Below, in pieces: positions 24,253-33,875 of a DNA stretch of 64,000 nt. The notes beneath the pieces were generated by a model. That model saw only the letters and a program-made list of their open reading frames with translations. It did not search any database and was not told the DNA's origin. Each line of letters begins with the position of its first letter. The stretch's first letter is position 1. The position numbers were made by a program, and so were the translations under genes. The DNA is from Paramecium sonneborni (taxonomy: Eukaryota > Ciliophora > Oligohymenophorea > Peniculida > Parameciidae), in contig CAJJDN010000040.1 in the NCBI GenBank assembly GCA_905182985.1, forward strand, positions 129,557 through 193,556, read 5' to 3'.

Positions 24253-26196
24253 TTATAATAAACTTTAATAATATTTTATTAGTTAGTTTTATTTATAAAA
24301 AATTAAAGAGGGTTAAATTTATGATTTTTATTATTGGTAAAAATAAGCAGTTTTCTTTTTGTGGTGTTTCCATGTTGCAATGTTATTAAAATTTCATGAT
24401 TATATTCAGTGTGTTTGAGTGCTACTAGATTCATTTTTACTATTGAATATTGATCAACTAATTTTCTATTTCCTGAATGGAGAGTACTTTATAAATATGT
24501 TGAAGCATTATTAATATATTTCCTATGTGATTTTTGTAAAAATCATTCCTATAAAAAGTTTTTAGTCTTAGTAATTACATTTTTTGACGTTACTGAAAGA
24601 AATTTTGATTTGCTATCAACCTAATATCAATACTTGTAAATTTCATGTTTCTTTTCATTTCTAAAAATACATTCATTTTTACAATCTAATCATTTTTTTT
24701 TTATTAATATATTAATGATATTTAGGTTACTGATTGGTAAACTTAAATTAGAATCAATTATACTCAATCTGAAAAATTATGTTTAATTATTATTAGAATT
24801 CTCAAATTTTAGAATTTTAGATTTTCTAATTTATTCAATACAAAATATTGATCAACGAAAAGAGATATTTATGAATAATATAAATGAATATAAAAAGACT
24901 AGCTTCCTTTAGTTCTTGGAACATTTTTTTCATTAGATATATCTATCATTAAAAAAATAATTTTCATGAATAAGCTTAAAAATTGTTGCATAGCACATTA
25001 AATTTTATAAAATGTAACAGATTTGGATATAATATAAAATGATGGTATTTATTTAGTAAAAATGTTAGTACTATCATTTATCTATTTGATGAATTCTAGA
25101 ATTCTCCAACTTTCTCATTCTAAATTTCAATTTATATATTTATATATTATATATATAGTTACTTTTTCAATTCCATCAATTATTATTGACTTTTTAACAA
25201 ATCTTTTAATAATTCAATTCTATATTTTAAACAAATTGTGGATTATTTGATTAAATTTGGTATAATATTGAATTGAGAAATTTTTATTTTTCATCAATTT
25301 CTTTCAAGAAGAACATATTTATATATCTTATATTAATATATTGGATTTTTTTACAAAATTGTACATCATCTTCATTAAATTCAATTTTATTTGTTTTATT
25401 TAAATTCTTAAGGTATATACCATTTATTTTGAAATTCATTAATTTTTTTTAAAGTATTTTCCAATTAGGTTATAACTTATTTGGAAGATTAATCAAAAAG
25501 GCAGGTTTAGCTGAGGTAGACTCTGTTTATTTTTTTACTTTAATAACTATTAATTTAGAAGTTAATTAGTTCTTAATATAACTAATTATAAATTATTATT
25601 AAAAGGAAAAAAGTGACTCCTTGATTTAGTTATTTATTTTAAATACTCTTGGTATAGTCTTAATTATTAATATATAAAAAATAAAATTTATTTAGAAATC
25701 AATAAATATTAAAAATTTTTGACAGCCTAAAAATTATAAAATGAAACCAGCTTTTAAATGATTCTTAAGAAGAAACTAGGGGAATATAAAGAAAAAAAAA
25801 TTGAATATTTTATAAGAGTTCGTAAATTTAAAATATAATTAGATTAAAATAATTATTCAAAAAATCAAAAATGCAAGTGAAATTTGTTACTATGATAGGA
25901 ATTTCAATTTTAAGTTTTAAATAGACTAAAAAATTTGGATCATCATAAAATGCCTTTCTTTGAATTAATTTATACCTTTTCGCAAAAAATTATGATAACA
26001 AAAATAAAGTGTGATGAATAAGATGGATTTTTAAAAGAAAAATCAAAAAATTGAAAATATGAAAAGAAGGTTATGGCAATGATTAACTATTTAAAGATTA
26101 TATCTGTAAGATCTATCTTATCAAATACAGTTAGATTAAAAATAATAATCAAACTTATAGGTTATGTTTGCTGATATATTTAATTAATGAAATTAA
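24253..26196. other. Long gene-poor stretch
   Basis: Almost 2 kb, unusually long for this compact genome, with no gene I can support. On the minus strand between about 24,290 and 24,660 there is an open stretch with partly protein-like composition (for example L-V-A-L-K-H-T-E-Y-N), but it contains TGA stops and cannot be joined by credible introns. It may be a decayed gene or chance. The rest is very AT-rich with homopolymer runs. Confidence 0.45.
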
Positions 26197-26339
26197 AATA
26201 ATCATTCTATCCAGTAACCATCCGAATGGCTTAGTACAAAAGGAAAAATGTTGAAGAGAAAGAGGCAAGACATTGAGGCAGTGGCACTAAGCCTAAGTAT
26301 AAAGACAAGAAGAGCTTCTTTTGGAATGATTATTATTTT
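26197..26339 (+). ncRNA. Candidate structured non-coding RNA (unknown family)
   Basis: Inside the AT-rich gene-poor stretch this segment rises to about 40 percent GC. It can fold into a closed multi-branch structure. A 13-bp terminal stem pairs 26197-26209 with 26322-26334 (one G-U). An 8-bp stem pairs 26228-26235 (GGCTTAGT) with 26286-26293 (ACTAAGCC), capping an inner stem 26247-26251/26270-26274. A 5-bp hairpin 26307-26311/26316-26320 has a GAGC loop. CCAT/ATGG at 26218-26221/26226-26229 is an alternative short arm. Four T residues at 26336-26339 follow the terminal stem, like an RNA polymerase III stop. Strand is inferred from that T run. It does not match tRNA, 5S, U1-U6, SRP, RNase P, U3 or telomerase RNA signatures that I know. 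Confidence 0.45.
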
Positions 26340-26909
26340 GATTAAATCATTTATCTGATTAATTTAGTATAAATAAAATAATTTTTAGAATATTTATAAT
26401 TAAAAAAAGTTAAGAATAGCTTCAAAATATAATGATGAAAATCTGAGAATAAAATTTAAAAAGCATTTATGATTTTATCTCTAAAATTACTCTTATTAGA
26501 AATTTAGAAATTAGAATAAAAAAAAAATAAAATTTAATTTATGATAAAATCTATGTATAAATATTGATTTTTTAAATATTAAAAGTAGTTAAGGAAGTTT
26601 AGATAACATAATAAATAATAATTCCTAAAATTGTCTTATGGAGTTTAAGTTTTTCAGGTATTGATTTATTAATTCTAATTATTGAACTGTTATTGTTTTT
26701 TTAAGATTCATAACTAGTCTCTTTTTCCACTTTCTATTTACTACAGAAAAATTAATCATAAAAAATGATTTAGTTTACAAGTAGTATTTGTCTTCAAGCA
26801 TAGGTTGTTGGATTAAGATTACAATCATATACCATTGCTATTTAAACTTAAATTTTTTTTAGAAGACAAGTAAGTTCTATTATTTTATGAAAATTATTGA
26901 ATCAGACGG
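26340..26909. other. Unassigned stretch, possibly including a 3' extension of the next minus-strand gene
   Basis: Minus-strand frames stay open here for long distances (for example N-R-K-W-K-K-R-L-V-M-N near 26,720), so the gene at 26910-27795 might continue through extra introns. I cannot fix any junction, so nothing firm is called. Confidence 0.35.
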
Positions 26910-27795
26910 TCATCCATTCTAATAAGATATCTGATACTTCATTTTATATTGATTCTTTTAATTTTCTATAAATGATCTGAACGATCAAATAAACTAATAC
27001 TTTTTGTTTCTTTCATCAGATTCATACATGTCCCTAAATTATGGAGTGTCTTCTTCAATTTATAATTCAATTGTACCTTAGGATTCGATTTATTCATAAT
27101 CATAAAAGTTAGAATCTAAAGATTATACTATATAGATCTACTTTGAAAATCTTCTGGTTATGTGTTAACGACATTGATGTGAATTTATCCATTTGAATAC
27201 TAAAAATGATTAAATTTTTACATTTTATTAACCATCTATCATAAATGACATTCTAATCTAATTTTATTATATCATGAACTTTTAGTTCTGAACTAGAAGT
27301 CTACAAAATTTTATTTTTTTTCTGAATTTAAAGATAAAGGGCATAAATTTGCACCTTTATTAATATTTATTAAGTCTTTAGGTATGAGTGTCAAGTCTTT
27401 AACTTTTTGTAAGATTTCGATTCCTATACTATTAAATTGTATTAAAAAAAGTATTCAAGAGCATAAATTACTTTTATGTCTCTAAAATTTTCTAACCATT
27501 TAGGCTACTTTTTGGAAATTAATGTAAATGCAAATACTTTTTTTCTTAAAATTTATACTATTATATGCTTTTTATTAAAATATTATACCTTAATATCATC
27601 ATCTGGTATGAATCTACATTAATTAGCAGTACTATTAATATTCTATTGTTTTAAATCAACAATTATTTGAATTGTAATAAAATTTTCTGCATACTCTTCA
27701 TCTTTCACTCTAAATTTGAGTTCGATATGTTATACATTCTATCTTGATTATTAGAATAAAAAATCTAGCACTTTTATTTTATTTCAATACAAAAT
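26910..27795 (-). CDS. Hypothetical protein, split gene with unresolved 5' end
   Basis: The minus strand carries a clearly protein-like frame. The upstream part (27,600-27,780) reads K-F-R-V-K-D-E-E-Y-A-E-N-F-I-T-I-Q-I-I-V-D-L. Then come a 31-nt GTATAA...TAATAG and a 30-nt GTATTTG...AAAAG intron. A 600-nt frame free of TGA follows, containing I-Y-I-V-Q-S-L-D-S-N-F-Y-D-Y-E and I-E-L-Q-I-E-E-D-T-P-Q-F. A 24-nt intron near 26,977-27,000 extends it to TGA 26910-26912. No ATG is visible before the first exon, so the start lies in an upstream exon I could not place, or the gene is degenerate. The acidic C-terminal part looks disordered. No family is recognised. Confidence 0.5.
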
Positions 27796-28148
27796 ATTAA
27801 AAAAGATAAAAAAGTATTTTAGAATCCCTCAAGAACGAAAAATCATCAATTTTCTATTATCATGTTTTCATTTCAATGAGGATTCAAAGAAAATTGTTAG
27901 CAAAAAAAAATACATCAAAAATTTTTTTTCATAAATTTATGTTAATCAAAGCCTTTTGAAAAAAAAAAATGTCTATTAAAAGGGATCGCTTAAATTTTTG
28001 ATCAATTAAAAAAAAAAGATTAAGGTTTTATGAGTATAAAAAGATTTTAGCTCAAGTATTTTAATTTTTTTCGGATTGCTGAGATAGGATTAAAAGTTAG
28101 TTGAATTTTTAACAGATATTTTTTTATATTAGCATAATAAATTATAAA
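27796..28148. other. Intergenic region upstream of the LRR gene
   Basis: About 350 bp with long A and T runs, lying between the unresolved 5' end of the minus-strand gene and the start of the LRR gene. It should contain both promoters; no specific motif is seen. Confidence 0.5.
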
Positions 28149-29405
28149 ATGTTGGATTTATCCAAAAGAGAATTTACAAAGTTACCTGGAGAAATAGATG
28201 TAATTATTCTACTTATGATAATTAAAGAATTTTATAACAGAACCAGAATATTTTAAGACATTAACTGCTTGTAATTGTAAAACACAGCAACTTTTGAGTT
28301 TTATGCATTTCAAGAAACTTTAAGCTCTAGATTTATCGAATAATGAATTAGGGAACTTTATAAAAGCAAACACATTATCAGGATTATTTCTGTTAAAAGT
28401 ATTAATATTGAAAAAAAATGGTATTACTAAAATAAATGATCAATTTTTTGCAACAGCAAAGAATATTGAAGTATATTTATTTTTTGATGTGTTTTTATTT
28501 AGATGTTAGATCTTTCAGAAAATAAAATATCTAAGTGTGGAAAATCCTTTCTAGACCTACCAAAGCTTATTACGTAAATTTAAACTACTAAATTAGACTT
28601 AATTTAAATAAAAATCAGATTGATGATTTAAATGCTTTTAAAATTTTTAAGACTAATCCTCTTTTAGAATTACAATATCTTGGAATACGATAAAATAATA
28701 TAGAATCGTAATATTTATATTAATAGTTAATTTTAGTAATTATAGATCAAAATTTGAAACAACCTTAACAATATTCTTTCCAAATTTATTGTTTGTTTTA
28801 ACTATATTTTCTTAATAAAAAGAATTGAATGCTTTTCATGAACTTCTTTATATTGACCATTACTTAGATTCGACTGAGGTTCCATAATTTCAAAATTAAA
28901 TTGAATGCTCTTTTCATAATGATTCTTTAATAGCTAATTGTATTGTTAGTCAAAATCATACATCTGCTAAAAAAAGCAAAAGATCAATAAATTCATGTGA
29001 TTCAAGGTTTGGCTCATTTAAAAAAAGAGATCCAGAAACAATCAAAAGATAAATAGAATTTCGAAAAAAAGAATTAGATAAATTAGATTCATCTATAGAA
29101 TAACTTAATTTTAAAAGAGATGAAATCAAAAATTTAACTTAAAATTACTAATACTTCTTACAAGATTGTAAATATTGATATAAATATTCTTAGCACTTTT
29201 ATTAACAGATAATACTCTTTTATTGACAGTATTAAAAAGGTTAGGAGAATATTGTAATTCAATTGATAGTTTAAATTAATAAAAAGGAAGAAATTTGGTT
29301 GTTGAACTTTTAAACTCAATGAAATGCAAAGATTCCCTTGATATTGATTAAACTTTAATGAAAATGGAAGCCATTATGAAAAAGATGTAAGAATTAATGA
29401 ATTGA
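28149..29405 (+). CDS. Leucine-rich-repeat protein with C-terminal coiled coil
   Basis: The frame runs from ATG 28149 to TGA 29403-29405 with about five short introns (28, 32, 23, 29 and 26 nt); each restores the frame. The N-terminal third contains LRR units of the type found in ciliary and dynein-associated LRR proteins: L-Q-A-L-D-L-S-N-N-E-L-G, L-K-V-L-I-L-K-K-N-G-I-T-K-I, then L-D-L-S-E-N-K-I-S and L-N-L-N-K-N-Q-I-D. The C-terminal half is polar and helical (E-F-R-K-K-E-L-D-K-L-D-S-S-I-E-Q-L), likely coiled coil. LRR plus coiled coil usually means a scaffolding role; a ciliary role is an inference. Total length is about 370 residues. Confidence 0.85.
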
Positions 29406-29995
29406 ATTAAATAACTTATTATGATCATTATTAATCAATTATATAGTTTATATAAAATGAATTTAATTAATATTTATAAAAATATTAGTTTTAGAATTTT
29501 AAAAATATAGATCTATAAAATTCAAATTTATATGGGCATTTTTTAACTTTAGAAACTATAATCTTTTTTCTCTCGTATTTAAGAATTAAAAGCTAAAGAT
29601 TCATCTAATCTGATTCAATCCGAAAGAAAAGTAGTAACATTTCTTATCAATTCTGTTTTCATCATTTGAGTAATAGTATTTTTAGAGTATTTTTCTGGTA
29701 GACTGTAAATTGGTGATTTTTTTATGCTTTTTTAAGTTTCATTAATTTCATCTTAATCATGAATAAATATTTTGAAATAAGATCAATTAAATACCAATGG
29801 TATTTCGAGCTTTATTTTTTTGATATTTTAATTGAATTGAGCACAATGAAATATATTAAATATATAAAAATTGTAAACCTGAAAATAAAATATTTTATAT
29901 TTGTTTAGTTTACTAAAATTATAAAAGTGACTTATGAACTCTAAACAATAGACTTTTGAAATAAATTTTAATAAATTATATAAAATTAATAATAT
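29406..29995. other. Intergenic region with a short minus-strand coding-like remnant
   Basis: 590 bp between two convergent genes. On the minus strand, about 29,540-29,790, a frame reads D-Q-D-E-I-N-E-T-Q-K and K-S-P-I-Y-S-L-P-E-K-Y, then a TGA, then L-D-E-S-L-A-F-N-S-Q-I-R-E-K-K in the same phase. Composition is protein-like, but no in-frame intron removes the stop. It may be a small pseudogene or a short gene with an unresolved exon structure. Confidence 0.35.
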
Positions 29996-30087
29996 TCATT
30001 CATACAGTTTTATAATATGCTACTCTTAATTAAACTGTTAAGTTTCTTAAATCTAAAGTACAACTTAAGCTTAATCATTTTAATTAA

Positions 30088-30174
<87 letters not shown>

Positions 30175-31721
30175 GATCAATAATTTAATTTTGGGGATTG
30201 AGAGCTGGAGGCTAAATTTATTAATTTATATTAATTTGAATTTCTTAATCTTATTGGATTTAAAATTCTTATTAAATATCTTACTATAAAATTTAATTTA
30301 ATAGAGGGAAATTCTAATCTACTAAAGCCAAATTCTATAATTAAAAGTATCTATAAATTATAAAAAGAGCTACCTCCTTCCATGAAGTGGATAAAAAATT
30401 GTCCACAATTGAGGTGTGTCATAAATCATATTAATTGTAAACAAAGGTATATAATATGCTCTTGGCCTATTAATTGTTGGTGTGTAAGGTGATTGATCAG
30501 ACCAATTTAATGCTGGTATTTCAAATTTATGAATAAAGTAACAAAAAACTCCTAATTAGCCAAATAAACTAATGTATTAAACCAATTTATAATGCCCAAA
30601 TAAAGTAGATTACATATAATATTACATGAAAAATCTGATGATAAAGCAATATTTTGCAACAAAATACAAAGATGATCTTGTTCTGAGAAAATGTATACTT
30701 AAGTATTCAAAAAATAAAGTATGCCTAAAACATTTATATTAAATACTTAATAATATTTTCTATTAAATTATAAGAATGATACATCTTAAATTATATGGAA
30801 TTTAATTAATCCCAAGCAAAACAGAAAATAAATAAAAACATATAAAAAGTTTATTAATAGGATTCAAAAACATGATTTGTAAATTTATTATTACTTACCA
30901 AGATATAATAATAATTATTAATCCAAGGATAACCTCTAGCCAATACTTATTATTATAATTCTTCATCATTTCTACAAGTTATCATACCTACTAAGATAAT
31001 TATTTTTTAAAACATTACTTATAATTATTGAAAAAGCAGGTACATATATAAATAGCATTCTAAAATAAATAGAGGCTGTTATAGATTAGTAAAACAATCC
31101 AATAGTGCATTTGCATATTCTCAAAATTGTATAATAAATTCTTTTTAAGAATGTATTTGCATAATATTCTTTTATAATTTAAAAAAAAACCTTCAAAATA
31201 AGCTTCCTCCCAAATATATGAAACATTAGTTTACATATTCATAATCTACATAGTAGAATAATTCATATGTTATAAGAGATCAATCAAAAAAAAACTCTCA
31301 ATATTTGTTGCAAATGACAAAATTGAATTCAATCCACTTAAATATGAATCTCCATCTATCAATATAGTTTTTTAAGAAAAATTATATTTGTTTAAAAATT
31401 CTTCTTACAATAACAACAGACTTTAGGACTAAGTGTATTTATAAAATTCATTGAGATTTTCATTATTAAAATTTGTAATTGTAAAAATGTACACAGTTTC
31501 ATTATCAAAATTTTCTAAGATCAATAATTAAGAATACTTAAGTCAATCTCTTATAATTTAGACTCTGTGAAAAATTGATTAAAGTGTAGTGATAATAAAG
31601 CACAAAATCCTAAAATACTTAAAATTGGGAATATTAATGAACCCAATTTTACAAAAAGTCTAATCAAATAAAATGATAAAAAGAAGGAATGTGTTTTATA
31701 CATGTACTTCTCAAATTCCAT
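29996..31721 (-). CDS. Multi-pass membrane protein with a poly-glutamine C-terminal tail
   Basis: The gene starts at ATG 31719-31721 (M-E-F-E-K-Y-M-Y-K) and ends at TGA 29996-29998. At least four short introns are needed, including a 23-nt one ending at E-I-D-L and another 23-nt one joining P-L-H-G-R-R to Y-F-Q-L-Q-N; two further joints around 30,480-30,760 remain unclear. The N-terminus has a hydrophobic segment (L-I-F-P-I-L-S-I-L-G-F-C-A-L), then a soluble region of about 150 residues, then several membrane spans (W-I-V-L-L-I-Y-N-S-L, V-I-L-G-L-I-I-I-I-S). The layout (one span, lumenal domain, cluster of spans) resembles GOST/TMEM-type proteins, but I do not recognise it. The tail is Gln-rich with an uninterrupted run of 29 Gln. 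Topology and function are inferred only. Confidence 0.7.
30089..30174 (-). repeat. (TAA)n microsatellite coding for poly-glutamine
   Basis: An 86-bp pure trinucleotide run (TTA on the plus strand). In the frame of the overlapping minus-strand gene it is 28 consecutive TAA codons next to one CAA, giving 29 glutamines. Under the standard code this would be 28 stop codons in a row. Flanking codons (Q-I-I-D before, L-N-Q-N-D-Q after) keep the same frame. Confidence 0.85.
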
Positions 31722-31886
31722 CTTTTTGGGTAAATAAATTTTAATATATATATTTATAAATACAAAGGTAAAAATTTATTTTATTTATTTGTTTTTCGCT
31801 CTCAATTAAAAATCTGTTAAAAATTAAGCATATGAATTGTTTTTTTTAGCAAGCTTTACATTTTTATTATTTATCTAAGTTATTAA
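31722..31886. promoter_or_regulatory. Divergent promoter between two membrane-protein genes
   Basis: 165 bp separate the start codons of the minus-strand poly-Gln membrane protein and the plus-strand sensor-like protein, so both promoters must lie here. The sequence is AT-rich without a clear motif. Confidence 0.45.
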
Positions 31887-33773
31887 ATGATTAGTTTGCC
31901 ATTTGATAAATGGAAGTTGAATTTTTTTGATCCTAACTTTGAGAATGAATTTGAAGTTCATTAAAACAAAATTAGACTTATATCATTTCAGATGATAAAC
32001 CTTTTGGTTTCAGTAGCAGCATTAATTTGCTTAATAACATTTGTAATTTAATAGCAGCCAATTCAATTAATAATAGTAATGATAGGAGTAGTAAGTGGTT
32101 GTTTTTTTATGTTGTTGATTAGCAAAAGAATAGAGCCACACCTAAAGCAAATATTTTCATTTTATTATGTTTGGAGCTAATCTACAAATATAATAATAGC
32201 TTTTAGTGGATTAAATATGTAATCCTTAATCATAAGTTAGACCTAATTATGTTTTAGGATTTAATACCTGTTGTTTTGCTATAGGTACAATGTAATATAG
32301 CGATAACAGATTAAAAGTGATTTATACAATTATTACTCCTTTTATAATGTTAGCAGTTTTTGATAATTATTAAGCAGATTAAACCCATTTTGTATTTTAG
32401 ACAATAGCTTGTGTTGTTTGTATCGGAATTTGGACATATATGCAAGAATATACAGCAAGGTTGGCATTTTCACTGAATTTAATTGCCAACAAATAAAAGT
32501 AAAGTAATCAATTAATTATAGAGAGCTTATTAATGAATATGTAAATGATGCTATGTTTGCAATCAGTTTAGATTCAAGAACTAGATAATTTATTTTAGAA
32601 TTCTAAAATAAAAAATTTGAAGAAAGCATGAATATCAAAGAGACTGAACAGATGAAAAATTTTCTTAGATAATCTTATTTAGTTATAAAAACTTAAGAAA
32701 GTCAAAAAAGATTAATTGAGAAAGGTTTATTAAAAGGAATTAAATTAGAAGAGTTTTTATTCCGAAAAATTAAGTCTGAATTAGAACCAATTTAGTCAGA
32801 TATTGACAATCTAATTGAAATAATATATCATAATTAAATTACTGATTAAATGATTAACATGAAAATTCAAATTAAGTAAATGAATTTTGGTAAACCTATC
32901 TTAATTGGAATTATTAAATCTGAACAAGTATCAAATTTAATTGGAGAACATGAAAAATAAATAAAAGAACATTAAAAATTAATTATTAATTTTTCTACTT
33001 CAATTGTATTACAATAAGAAAACCTTTATAGAGAAATAAAAAAAACTAAATTAATAAATAAACAAGAATAACAGTAAATAATGAGTTTAAAATGTTTGAA
33101 CTTATCTATAATTAACTATATTAGAAATTATATATTCTTTTTTTAAAAGAATAAAATTACTACCCAATTACAAATTTATGACAAATTTTAAATTCATAGT
33201 TATCTTTTAACAATTTAATAATATTTTGAATCTATAGCATCATATTATTAGGTATAATTTAAATTCTTTAATTATGTTGAAAAAAATTGCTAAATTAATG
33301 TAAATACGAAATACTTAACATAAATACTAATTAATATATTTGAATAGATTACTAAATAATCATGTTATATAAATAACGTAACTCTCAAAATAATAGAAGA
33401 ATTTACTTTGAATGATCAAGTTGTAGAAACAAGAAGAAAAGTAGAAGATTCTTAAAATGCATCAAAACAAATAATAGATTTTAAATTAATTCAATTTTAA
33501 TTTAATGTTGAAAGTTCATAAATCCTAAATTTATAAATCATAAATAATTTATAATTTAATTAAAGAATAGAATAGGATGAAAACTATATAATTTAAGAAG
33601 TTACAACATGTTTGTTAGATTGTCTTGGTCCATTCAATACAATATATATAGAATAAGATGAAAAATAAGAAGATGGAACTTTTAGGAATAAATTTTTTTT
33701 TAGAATTTATTCAGATCAATCTTAATTAGAGCCATCCTATTTAAAAGTAATAGATAAACCAATAATTATATGA
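31887..33773 (+). CDS. Membrane protein with a degenerate histidine-kinase-like cytoplasmic region
   Basis: The gene runs from ATG 31887 to TGA 33771-33773; two introns, 32236-32257 (22 nt) and one of 23 nt near 32,500, give 613 residues. Residues about 35-200 hold roughly six hydrophobic spans (L-V-S-V-A-A-L-I-C-L-I, I-I-V-M-I-G-V-V-S-G, Y-T-I-I-T-P-F-I-M-L-A). A PAS-like segment follows (N-D-A-M-F-A-I-S-L-D-S), then long helices and a C-terminal block in which N-T-K-Y-L-T-Q-I-L-I-N-I-F-E-Q resembles the N-box region of GHKL ATPases. I see neither an H-box histidine nor clear G boxes, so kinase activity is doubtful. Similar six-span sensor-kinase-like proteins are numerous in ciliates. The assignment is from layout and weak motif similarity. 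Confidence 0.6.
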
Positions 33774-33875
33774 AATTCATTTTGATGGAAAAATATTTTT
33801 TTTTGTTTTCTAAATAATATTAAATGAAATAAAAATTTTTAATATTAATATTATTTATAATAATTCTTTAATGTA

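Noticed and set aside
24290..24660. Minus-strand protein gene downstream of the TTLL gene
   Set aside because: Protein-like in part, but broken by TGA codons that cannot be removed with credible introns, and it would run antisense into the TTLL gene.
30017..30289. Plus-strand 90-codon frame rich in poly-Leu
   Set aside because: It is the antisense of the (TAA)n poly-Gln tract of the minus-strand membrane protein; no other support on the plus strand.
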